Assembly (NCBI GenBank): GCA_019054805.1
Contig: JAHQIY010000001.1
Location: forward strand, 3,052,501-3,116,500
Source of the DNA: Brachionus manjavacas
Taxonomy: Eukaryota; Rotifera; Eurotatoria; Ploima; Brachionidae
Length of the DNA: 64,000 nucleotides
Direction of reading: 5' to 3'
Part shown: positions 21,701 to 32,132 of the stretch, in pieces
Numbering within the stretch: the first letter of the stretch is position 1
Layout: every line of letters starts with the position of its first letter
Made by a program: the position numbers and the translations under genes
The notes under the pieces: generated by a model
What the model saw: the letters and a program-made list of their open reading frames with translations, nothing else
The model's database searches: none
Told to the model about the DNA's origin: nothing

Positions 21701-24700
21701 TGTTTCTTTTTTTTTTGCTTCAGTTGTTGTTGTTTCATTTTTTGATTTGTTTGTTTTTTTTTTTTCTGTTGTAGATAATTCTGTCGATTTTTTTATGGTT
21801 GTTTGAATAATCACCTTTGTTGTTTTTTTATTGAATCTACTGCTTTTCTTAGCTTCAGTTGTTCTTGATGTCATATCTTTATCAGACATCTTTTCTGATT
21901 CGAACTGTTTTGAAGAGGTGCTTATTTTTGTTGATGATTTTAAATCTTTGAATGTTGTTTCCTTTTTTTTCACTTCTGTCGTATCAAATAATAATTTTTG
22001 GGAAGTCAATATTGATATTTCTGTTTCTTTTTTATTTTCATCCCTATCTATATTTGTTATTACAATTTTGCAATTTTTTATATTCGTTTCCACATTAATA
22101 TTGCAAATTTCTTTTTTTATTTTTTCTTTGTTTCCATTTATTTCGCTTTCAGTCAATATTTCTATAAATTTAATTATTAATTTCTGTTTTAATTATTTTT
22201 GTTTCTACCTTCAATGCTACTATAATTGAATATAGGCTCACCAAATTTATCAGGAATTAAGAGTTGAATATTTTGTTTGTTTTTACTTATTTCGTTTCTT
22301 AATTTCAAGACGTTAAAATTTTCGATTTTTTCATTTTCGTTAAAATTTGTTAAAATTTTTGTTTTGTAACCGAAAATTGATAATTTTTCATTATTTTCAT
22401 TTTCTCTTAATTTTTAAAATGAATTTTAAATAATGTATAATATTTTTTTACTTTTGCCAAATCCCGTCTACCAAATCAAAATCAAAAATAGATTTCATTA
22501 TATTTATTATCTTTTTGTCAATGTAATTCATTATATTTTATTAAACATATTTTTATTTTTACCTTTTCCGTTAGTTCAGTTATTTCAATATTTCCAATAA
22601 AATATCTTAAAAGTGATATTTGTTCATTTGGACTTAAGGTTATTAAATCTCGGATTGATATTGATCTATTTAATATTACTTAATTCAAATATTAGCTTTT
22701 TTATTTTTTTTCCCCTTTAAAAGATTACCATATTGATCAGGGATCGTTGCTGGTCTCGTTGTTGTGTACACATCAGATATCTGTATTAAATTGCTTAAAT
22801 TCCCTTTGATAAAAGAATTAGTTTTTAATTTAATAAACCAATATTTACCTTTAAAAAAAATTGTTTTGAAATTATTTAAACAATCTCTTTTTAAAATTTG
22901 ATTTTTTTCAAGCACTAAGCATTTTACTTCAATTTGAGTTTGGTCAGGATTTTGATCACAGTTTTTAAATTCTCGAAACCTTTTGTATTTCTTTAAATAA
23001 AAAATGTTTTCCTTAATGTAATATCTTATTTACCACGGTCCATTATTAATTTGGGTTGCATCAATCCAATGTAAAGATTCTTGAATCATTATGCCACCTA
23101 TCTTTTTATTTTAATTTTATTTGAAAAATTTAATTTTTACTTTTAATTTATACCCAATACGAATCTTCGATGTTTTTTTTCGCCATGAAATCTATAAAAT
23201 TTATTAACAAGATAGGATCTTTTAAAACTAACAAATTCCAGTCATTTTTATTAGAAAATCGATAAGCTTCAAACCATGTCATAGCTGATTTTGATATAAA
23301 TAAATCATGTCCATCTCCAGTAGCTAAATAGCTCAAATTTTCTATTATAATTTCATCAATGCATTTTTTTGACTGAAATGAACTAAAGAAAATTTAATTT
23401 TTTATAGGCTTAATTTGAAAAAAACATACTAGACACTTCCATTCCTACATTTACAAATATTTTCAAAGCATTTCTGAGAATAAGGACATTCATAGTTATA
23501 TCTGCATTTCCTCTCAAATGGATCTTTTATGTTAAAAATTCAAATTAATATCAAAATTATCAATATCAATATCTAGTACTTGTTTCGAAGGCATTCCAGA
23601 ACAAAGCATTCGATTTTGCTCCAATATTGTAATTTTTTTCTGACTTTTTCTTCTCTAAATCTTAAATTATTGTTAATTAAGTGATTTTAAAAAAAATATT
23701 TTTAAATGTCGATTTTTTTCGAATTTTTACCAAAAACTGAAAAAATAAAAATACCTTTAATACAAATATAATTATGTATACTAAAACAATTGACGTTTTT
23801 CAGTCCATATTTATTCAGAGTAGCACAGTCTTCTGATAATTTTAATTTATTGCCTCCGCTTTTTGATGGCACATAGCAATCACTCCACCTTTTAAAAAAA
23901 AATTTAAAATTTATAATTTTTTGTTCAAACATTGATATTTATTTAAATACATGTATCCAGAAGAGGGAATCGATCTACCATCTAGCCAAGTCCAGTTGGT
24001 CTGAAGTGTTTCAGCCTTCGCACCGATCTTAAAAAAGAAGAAAAATGGTTAAATTAAAAAAAAATGATGAATTCAAGTACATAAAAGGATTCTGATGATC
24101 GATGGTGATCAAAAAATTTCATCGAAAAATCAAGAACAATATCCGATTCAACAATGAGTAAATTCGATCTTCTCCTCGTACAATCGATTCTCGCACTATA
24201 CCAGTTCTTTTTAAACATGGAAATGAAATAGCATTTGTTTTCGTAATCAAACCAGCCCATTGGACATCTCAAACATATCTGGTCAGCATGTGACCTTTTT
24301 TTTTAATTTTAATGAATTTTCAAGTGAATTTTAGCTGAAACCTATTCGATTAATGATCATGGATTTATTTATATTATTAAAGGTATCTACATTTTTAACT
24401 TAAATGTTTTTGGCTACTACGATTGACTAAAATCCATTTTATTTTGGTTCAACTACTCATCAAAATTACCAAAAATAAAATCATTAACATTTTGGTAAAT
24501 TTGATGAGTAATTGATTCTATTAATCTGAGTAGATCTCTTTAACATAGTTGTTTTCCCTTACCATATAGAATTTGGTGGACATGCGCATGATGATGAAAT
24601 GCAAAAGAGATTCTTTTGACATTCACTATTTAATCTACATGGTTTCCCGAAAAGATTGTTTTTGAAAAAATTAAATAAATCTTTTAAAAAAAGAGATTTA

Positions 24701-24809
24701 TTAAATTTATCTTTAAAGGAAAAATTAATTAAATACTTTGAGATGATATCTGTAGCGACAGAAGAAGAATACATAATCTAAGAGCTTTTTTTAAAATACA
24801 GTCTTTCAT
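15596..24809 (-). CDS. Secreted double C-type lectin with giant 41-aa mucin repeat array, about 2,743 aa, 15 exons
   Basis: Exons (minus): 24809-24737, 24680-24563, 24294-24081, 24027-23951, 23888-23755, 23660-23580, 23523-23430, 23382-23154, 23101-23034, 22979-22849, 22803-22729, 22678-22563, 22510-22452, 22405-22209 and 22161-15596; together 8,232 nt, all phases consistent. Exon 1 gives a signal peptide (MKDCILKKALRLCILLLSLQ). Two modules follow, each a short Cys-rich EB/EGF-like stretch (FGKPCRLNSECQK; PFERKCRYNYECPYSQKC) plus a C-type lectin domain (CPMGWFDYENKCYF...NWTWLDG; YWIGG...WIDATQINNGPW). The calcium/sugar EPN/QPD motif is not evident, so carbohydrate binding is unproven. A unique region to about residue 707 precedes about 50 Thr/Ser units, then a stop with no membrane anchor. 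Two 1-nt indels, near 18468 and 17365, put 1.1 kb out of frame with a stop at 18410; they cancel each other. Confidence 0.75.
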
Positions 24810-26427
24810 TTTTTTTGTTTCTATTCATACTTTTTTCAAACTCTTAGGATACTTTTTATAACATAAAATAAATGACATTCTGATCAAAATATTTAATAAG
24901 ATGAATTAAATTAAATGCATATTTAAAAAAAAATAAATTTATAGTGTGCTTTTTACAAGTTTGATTTTAAAAATAAGCATTTTTTAGCGTTTAATCATAT
25001 TATTTAAAATCATCAGACTATTCGAAAATAGCTGTTCTGTAAAATCTCGTCACGAATCAATATGGTAAATTTCAACTTAAAATTTAGCATATTTATCAGT
25101 CGAAGTTACTCAAAGTTTATTTTAAAAAAAACTAAAATAATAGATATTCTTGAATTTTTGCTACTGGATTTTCTTTTTTTCTTTTAATTTCTACAACAAT
25201 GAACGAAATGTCGGATAATTGAAATAATTTTTTATTAAATTTTATCATATAGGTTAATTGAGACTTTGACGAATACAGAAATTATCCGACATTTTATGAC
25301 GGACATTAGAGATAATTTTTCATGTAAATATATTACAAAGTAAAATGAAATTTGAATTTGGTCGGAATTCTGTAAATTCTGGATAAGCGAGAGTCTGATT
25401 GTCAAGGGTTAACTGTTTATGTATTTATTTGTTTATCTGTACTGAAGATAAAAATAAAAATAAAAAAATAATCAAAAAAATAAAAAAAATTTTATCAAAT
25501 AAAATAAAGATGAAAACTTAAAAGATAAATTAAAACAAGTATGTGATTTCAATTTTTATGCCAATTGAGGTTTAATAATTATTTTTAAAATATTTAGACG
25601 ATAAAAATAAATTAAATATAAACACTAATAACTAAATGCTAAGTTTTTCCCTTATTAGCTGGAATTATTATTAAGATTATTTTTAAAAATTGAAAATTTT
25701 ATTTTTGACCATAATACATTTTAGATTATCTGTAATTTTGTTTTAAAATTGTAAATTATCGAACTAATTGATTTGCTTAAGTTTTTATTTTAAATTAAAT
25801 TTCTTATTATTAAATCAAGAAAAAAAAAATTTTTAAAACTATTATTTAATACATTTTCAAAAGTCTTTTATAAAAGAAATCAAAATTTTTTAAGTTATTG
25901 TAAATATCATATTTTTAATCGATACATTTATTTAACTTTTTTTAAATTTAATGACACTAAGACAGCTGCTTAAAGGCCGAAAGCTTTTCTTTCAGCACAC
26001 AGTTTTTTTGGTTAAAATTAAGTGAAAAAACTTTTGATTTTTAGAGAATTTAAAAGTTTAAAAAAAGACAAAAATTTAAATTTAAAATATTGAAATATAA
26101 AATCAAAATTAAAATTTTAATTGATAATTTCAGACAAGGATTCATATCTGGTCAATGCATGTTCAAATAAAAAAATCTTAGCAACCAAGAACCACAAGTG
26201 AATGGACACTTTGAATCTTAGTTTATCAAATACGGATAAACAATAGTCAAAACAATTTTAAATTTCTAATTTAAAAAAAAGACCGATTGTTTCCATGACA
26301 ATACTAAAAAATAGCTCATTTTACTATTTTGCATTCTTATTTTAAATTATTATTTTGGACTAATTCGATATTTCATTTTTTAAATAAAATTTCTATTATT
26401 CATTTAATTATTGTCTCAAGTTTTAAC
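24810..26427. other. Intergenic region between divergent genes
   Basis: It separates the minus-strand lectin-mucin start (24809) and the plus-strand start at 26428, so it should hold both promoters. It is A+T-rich without exons. At about 25208-25400 there is a decayed transposon-like stretch with inverted TCGGATAATT words (see separate entry). At 25425-25500 an A-rich LINE-like 3' tail is suggested by TTTATTTGTTTATCTGTACTG. Confidence 0.5.
25208..25400. mobile_element. Decayed pogo/Tigger-like terminal fragment
   Basis: An inverted pair AAATGTCGGATAATT / AATTATCCGACATTTT lies 70 bp apart. It is followed at 25370-25400 by CTGGATAAGCGAGAGTCTGA, which resembles the ends of pogo/Tigger-type elements. 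There is no matching left terminus, no target duplication and no coding sequence, so this is a low-confidence remnant. Confidence 0.3.
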
Positions 26428-27533
26428 ATGGCTAATCATCAAAATAAATACTCACTGCCTAAAAAATCTGAATACCGCCATAACTTCCTCCCATTCGACT
26501 ATTACGACTTTTGGATTACAGCGAAAGAGAACGAAAATTTACGCTTCAAAAACAAAATTAGGGATTATTTGCACACGCCATTTGATTGGGACGAAGACCA
26601 GGGATATTACATTGAGCAAGCGAACAAGACAGATCAGGCAAATCAAGGGACTCAAACATCGGAAAGACCAAACAGGCATGACCAACTCAAACTTCAGTCT
26701 AAATCCGAAAGTTGTTTAGAGAAACCGGCCAAAGTGAACAAAAAAATGTCTAAAAAAATAGAACCAAAGCGTAGCACAAAGAGTGCTTCTGTTCAAGTAA
26801 ACACCCATAAAGCTTTTAGACCGAAACGCTCTAACAAACAACCACAAACAAAGCTTAAACCAGATTCCAATTTAGTTAAGTCGAAAAAATTTACTTCCAG
26901 TCTTTCAAGCATGGCAGTTCAAACACCTGTTGAATGGCGTCTAAGAGACTACAAAAACACAAGACCAACATCTAGTAATTTTATCATTAGGAAAAAAGTG
27001 AATTAAACTTAATAAAATATCAATTAAGAAATACAGAGGTCTTCATCTTTGGTTAATTTTCAGCCTAAACGTCCACCTTTTGCTAACTATGGCTGGGCGT
27101 CACGAACCAAAGATTTGTGTGTAAAACCAACTCACAACGCACTAGCAAACAAAGTATAATTTTATTTTAAATTTTTGAATGTAAAGATTTTAGTAAATTG
27201 ATTCAGGTTTTAGCCGACCATTTCAATGACCACGATGCTATTTTAGAACTGACTTTACACAAGTTGAAAAAAGACGCCGGTTTTGTAGCGAATGAATATA
27301 GTGCTGTTGAGTCACAGGTAGCAAATAAATTTAACAACAATAGAAGCGATTCTCGCATCTGGAATAGTGAGTATGATGAAAATTTTGCCGATTATTCCAA
27401 GTCAGCATTGAGAAAAGAACTTTACATGCAAATCAATCCAAATCGTTTGACAAAGAGTTCTTTAATTAGCAATATTCAAAACCCGTTAAACCGTGGTCCG
27501 AATATGGCAAAAAAAATTTACTATCTAGACTAA
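26428..27533 (+). CDS. Unrecognised basic cytosolic protein, about 328 aa, three exons
   Basis: Exons are 26428-26997, 27064-27153 and 27207-27533, all phase 0, with clean AAA|GTGAAT, TTTTCAG|CCT, AAA|GTATAA and GATTCAG|GTT junctions. ATG at 26428 gives MANHQNKYSLPKKSEYRH; an upstream non-ATG extension is unlikely. The protein has no signal peptide or membrane segment. An aromatic N-terminus (FLPFDYYDFW, HTPFDWDEDQGYY) leads to a basic low-complexity middle (KKIEPKRSTKSASVQ) and a conserved-looking block (PPFANYGWASRTKDL) spanning exon 2. The third exon is helical and ends NRGPNMAKKIYYLD. I cannot assign a family; the short aromatic/proline blocks are reminiscent of structural filament or axonemal proteins, which is speculation. 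Confidence 0.7.
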
Positions 27534-28600
27534 ATTTTTGTTTTTTTTCTATGATTATCTTAAAATAAACTAGTAAATCTTTGTTTTTTTAATAAAAATT
27601 TCGAAGATAGCTTATAAATTTTAATTTTAAATAAATGATGAATTAATTGATTTTTTAAAATTATATTAAAAAAAACGCCAGCGTTCTGGAAAATGATAAT
27701 AATAATAATGAGTTAGAGTGACATTCAGGCAAATCACACTCGCACTCTATTTGTAAACAAAAAAAATTTATTTGTTAGACTGAAAACGTTAAAATTTGTT
27801 ATTCTTTTCTGAATGGAATTGTTTCAAGATAATTCATTTAAAATAACTGTAAAAATTTTAGGCTTTATAGATACAATATAGTGATTTATTTATTTATGCG
27901 CTGATAAGATTTTGGTCTATCGATCTAATAATAATAATAATAATTTATTCAGTGAGGGTGATGTAAAAAAATTGAATAAAAAAGTAAACCAAAGATAAGT
28001 TTTGTCTTTCTAAAAAAAATTTAAAGAATCAATTAGAAATTTTTTATAATTGTGTTAGCCACATGATTAAATCGAATTAAAAAAAACACTGGAATAATTT
28101 TTTAAATTCGACTGTTTTTTTTTTTTAATTTATAAAAAAAATTAAACATAGGAAAAAAGAAGATACAAACAAGTAAGATGGCAATTTGGTAAATATAAGT
28201 ATATTTTATTTTCTTGCGTTTTATCTTAAAAAGCTTCTGTAAAAAATGAAGCAATTTTTCTTGATTTTCTTTGGTGATTGATCCAGAAATACAAAATTCT
28301 GGATCAAGAAATCCAGAATTATGATCCGTGCTTTAATTAGCTATATTAGATACTTGAAATGATACTTAGAAGCATCATATCAGTTATTACCATTGCATTG
28401 AGCAGTTTGGATGTATTTGTCTCTCTTTCCGAAACCCATAATTCTTTTTATTATGTTTTTTTTTTGGTTCCTTAAGTTGTTTTTAGCTTTCTTTTGTCTA
28501 TTTGGTTTATTTTTAGTGCTATATATTCATTTGTTAAGATAGGTCAACATTGTGTTTTGTAAAGCTGGATTTTAAATTGGGTTTTGAGAATTCTCTCATT
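27534..28600. other. Intergenic A+T-rich DNA with simple repeats
   Basis: It contains TAA/AAT runs at 27698-27715 and 27928-27945. Between them, GAGTTAGAGTGACATTC and CACTCGCACTCT can pair partially (about 27714-27752). No coding exon is visible. Confidence 0.45.
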
Positions 28601-28619
28601 TTTTCCAATGGATCCGTTT

Positions 28620-29810
28620 GCATTTAGACTCTTTATTGTGTTTTTAATTGGATGTTATTTGTGATCGTCGTTTGTTTTTTCTAATTGATGAATACAAAAT
28701 TCTTGATTTTCTGAGAATTCTCAATCATTTTTGTGTTCATCATACGCGATATTTTTTTGTTTTCCTGTTTTTTATTGCAAAATACTATCAATTCAGATAT
28801 ATTAGGATTAAACTTGATATCTTTTTTGGTCCCGAATTCTACTTTTATTTCTAGCGATCTTTGTTATTTTTTGTCGTCAAGTATAATAATTATAACGTCT
28901 GCATAAAAAATTATTCCAATTTGTAGATTTCGAATTTTGAATCCGAGGTTTTTCTTTTTTTAATAACTCAACTAGTTCTTTACCGTACGTATTTTAAAAA
29001 ATCTGGGTTACATGGGGTCACATTTTTTTGCAAGTGGATGACATCCGCCGGATGTCTTTGATGGATGCCTTTGATTTTTAAAAGATTGGTATTACACGCC
29101 TTGTGAGCCATGAAACTATGTTGTTTATCCTTAATGAGCTTGTTCTTCTCAAGATACTTGACGATCTAGTCCTTAATTAGTGACTCCAACACTTTGCAAG
29201 AAATGAAGGTTAGAAAGAAAGGGCGATAGTTGCTTAGCATAGTTCTGCTCCCCTTTTTATGTATTGGTGATACATTAGCAATTTTCCGATCGGCAGGCAC
29301 TTCCGTTACGATCAATGACTGATTGAAGACAAAAGGAAGTGGTTCGACTAGCGACAAAGTGCATTACTTCATAGCGTGACTGTTGAACTGATCGACTCGA
29401 GCTGACTTATCACTGTTTAAAGTCCTTAGTCTTTCAATACTTTATTAAGAGTAACGACGTCCTCAATTATAAAACACAGATTAATTTTACCTCTCACTTG
29501 TAAATTGGACTCCGCAAATTTCACGACTTCTCTCAGGATCTGTTGCTCAAACACCAAATGAAAGAATTAAGTCTATCGCCAATGCTTACTTTTTCCGTAA
29601 TGAATTTGTTATCTTAGTCCATCAAGCTGCTAAGCATTCTCTTGAAGAATAGTGCCGGTTCATATAAGATAATATCAGCTTTAAGCTTCTTTTACGCACC
29701 TTTTTAATTGTCGTAAAAAGTTCGAAGAATTACACTTTATATCGCATATATCGATTTTACAACTTTTACACTTTGCTGTTCTTGAAATGACTTCATTATC
29801 CCTACCAGCT
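28620..29810 (-). pseudogene. Decayed LINE (second family) with reverse-transcriptase motifs
   Basis: Minus-strand translation gives the non-LTR reverse-transcriptase blocks in order: ANVSPIHKKGSR then NYRPFFLTFISCKVLESLIK at 29290-29166, then YLEKNKLIKDKQHSF...CNTNLL, and downstream GIIFYADVIIIIL near 28900. The catalytic YADD motif has lost one Asp. Stops, frameshifts and an internal deletion (about 29050-28980, between the TNLL block and the YAD block) make it non-functional. The sequence differs from the LINE family at 12.7/51.1 kb. Confidence 0.7.
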
Positions 29811-32132
29811 ATATAAATTTATAATAAAGTATTTCTAGATGCTTTTTATAAAAATATCCTTTTTTACTTAATTCAAATTATGAAAAATAAATTATTGCTA
29901 TTTCCTTTAAAGATTGTTCCTAATAATAGACGGGGATCGAAATTTGATATTCGTTCGTACTCGTTTAATAAATTTATTTTTGATTTTTGATGTTTTTTAT
30001 TTATAAAATTTTTAAAATAAATAAATTACTTAAAAATTAAATTAAATAAAGTAGAGATGATTTCGGGCCGCTAAGCATCCATGTCACTGTCGAAATTCCC
30101 ACTGAGTGGGCAGCCATATTTTTTTAAATTTATGTTCAAGAAAATAAACGAACGGTCCCACGCGAACGGCCCAAAAATGTCCTACCAACAGAGTTAAAAA
30201 TTGATTTTCTGTCTAAAGGCTTTGACATTGATTAAATTATTTAGTTAATTTATTCATGATTACATAAAAACTTTTAATGGTAGAATTAATTTTAACAGTT
30301 TTATTTTAGCTTTATTTTATAAATTAATGTATCGAATTAAAATTTGAAAGTAAAAATTTCTTACCATTAGTATTTTTCGTTTTCATTACATTCTCTGATT
30401 TATTTATAAATTTAAAAAATTATTTCTTTGTATCATATTAAATTTAAGAAGATACAAAGTAAGTACGATACAAGTTTTACGTAAGTTACCTGAAAATAAA
30501 TAGAAAATTGAAACACTAAAGATTTTTATTTTCACTTAATTAGAAAAAAAACAAAAAAAAATTAACAAGATTTTAAGAGCAATTAGTAGATTTCTAAATT
30601 TTCTTGATTGGTACATAAGTTCGATTTACACATTTTAAATAGAAATAACAATTACAAGAAACACAAGTAAGAAATCTAGAATCACATTCGCACTGATAAT
30701 TAAAAGTGTATTTTAATTAACTTGCCAGTGGGTTAAATAAAAAAAATATACTTTATAGTTACTGACTCGTACTTTTATTAAATTAAAAATTTAAACAAAT
30801 TAATATAGTTTTAGCAGTCAACTTTTTATTAATTTAAAGCGACATCTTTTGATTGCGAGAAAGCTTGTCACGTTAAAAAGGCTTGTATTTGGAAGGATGG
30901 TGTGTTGGATTTGATTTCTTAGGGATTATTGTAATATTCGTAGTTTTCATTCTTTAGGAATATCTCTTTTTCAAGACTTAGATTGAAAATCAAAATTAAA
31001 TCATAGAATATTTATTTATTTATTTATTTATTTATTTATTTCATTTTGCGCCAATTCTGGCGATGTATTAAAATTAAAAATTAAAAGTGTAAAAAGTAAA
31101 ATGTAAGACAGAAAATAATGAATATTTATAGGTAAGTTTTTTAACAATTGATTGTGGATTTGATCATGATCTTGATCATGATCTGTAAGGACCTGCAGGT
31201 CCTTAAGATGCAAAATTTTTTAACATTTTTAGAGACAAAATTAATCTTTTGATTGATTCATTAAATCCAAAGTTAAATTTTTTTTGAAGTAATTAGAGTT
31301 AACTATTTCTAAGTCCTTTTCAGTGTTATCCAAGTCAAGATTCAGACTAAAAAAATTTGATAGCAGTTCTCAAAGAAATTTTCCTTATTCTGTGTCAGTT
31401 TTTAATTACTTTTTATTTGAGATGAAAGTCGGTATCGATCTCTTTTACTTTTTCGTTCTTAATTTATTTTATTTTTTCCAGAAAGGTCTACTTGAAAGTG
31501 TCCATTTTTTTCATAAAATCGAACCAATCTTGTTTCCATATTTTTTGAAACGTATTTTCAATTCTAATGTTAACTGATTAAATATTTTTCTGACTAGTGC
31601 ACATCTTGTCTTCTGAAAATTTTTCCTAGTTTTTCTTCGTTTTTTAATTAAAGAGACAATATCAGGTGGAAGGGTTGTTTTTATATGAAAAACTATACTT
31701 TGTTGTGCTGTTGAGATTAAATTTTTTATTTGGGTTTTATGGTTATGGATTGATGGTAAATTTGAATCAAGAAAAAAAGCCGCTTTTTTTCCGGCTTATT
31801 ATTTATGTAAAAAAATATTTTGTTAACTTAAAAAAAATTCTAAACCTATGCTACTAGTGCATGATATCGATAGGAAATATCAATGTTTTAAAAATCACTC
31901 CTTCCTAAAGACATCGATATTGTCTAAGGTATCGAAAAATAAACTAACAAAATTTTTCCTTTAAATTTTTTTTATTTCTTGAAATAAGTCAAAAATTAAG
32001 ACAAAATAAACAATAAAAAATGATTTTAATTTTCATGATTTTAAATTTAAAATATTATTCCGATTAAGGCTAAATTTATTAAAAAAATCAAATTTTCAAA
32101 ATTTAAAGTTTATTGGCCAAATGATTAAAAAG
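29811..32132. other. Gene-poor intergenic DNA
   Basis: No supported gene. It holds a (TTTA)n microsatellite at about 31010-31042 and, at 31155-31207, repeated GATCATGATC and an 18-bp perfect palindrome AAGGACCTGCAGGTCCTT. Short open frames (31323-31577, 31666-31857) are A+T-rich and Phe/Leu-rich without family signals. Sequence at 32017-32132 is 3' flank of the GPI-mucin and is duplicated at about 32853-32968. Confidence 0.5.
31010..31207. repeat. TTTA microsatellite next to nested palindromes
   Basis: A (TTTA)n run is followed 110 bp later by TGATCATGATCTTGATCATG and by the perfect 18-bp palindrome AAGGACCTGCAGGTCCTT. The microsatellite could be a LINE tail on the minus strand, since AAAT-type tails recur at LINE 3' ends in this window. 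The palindromes have no obvious host feature. Confidence 0.6.

Noticed and set aside
21600-22229. Plus-strand Val/Phe-rich ORFs
   Set aside because: Antisense shadows of the lectin-mucin linker exon.
28648-28854. 68-codon plus-strand ORF
   Set aside because: It overlaps the minus-strand LINE remnant and is Phe/Tyr-rich, as expected antisense to A-rich DNA.
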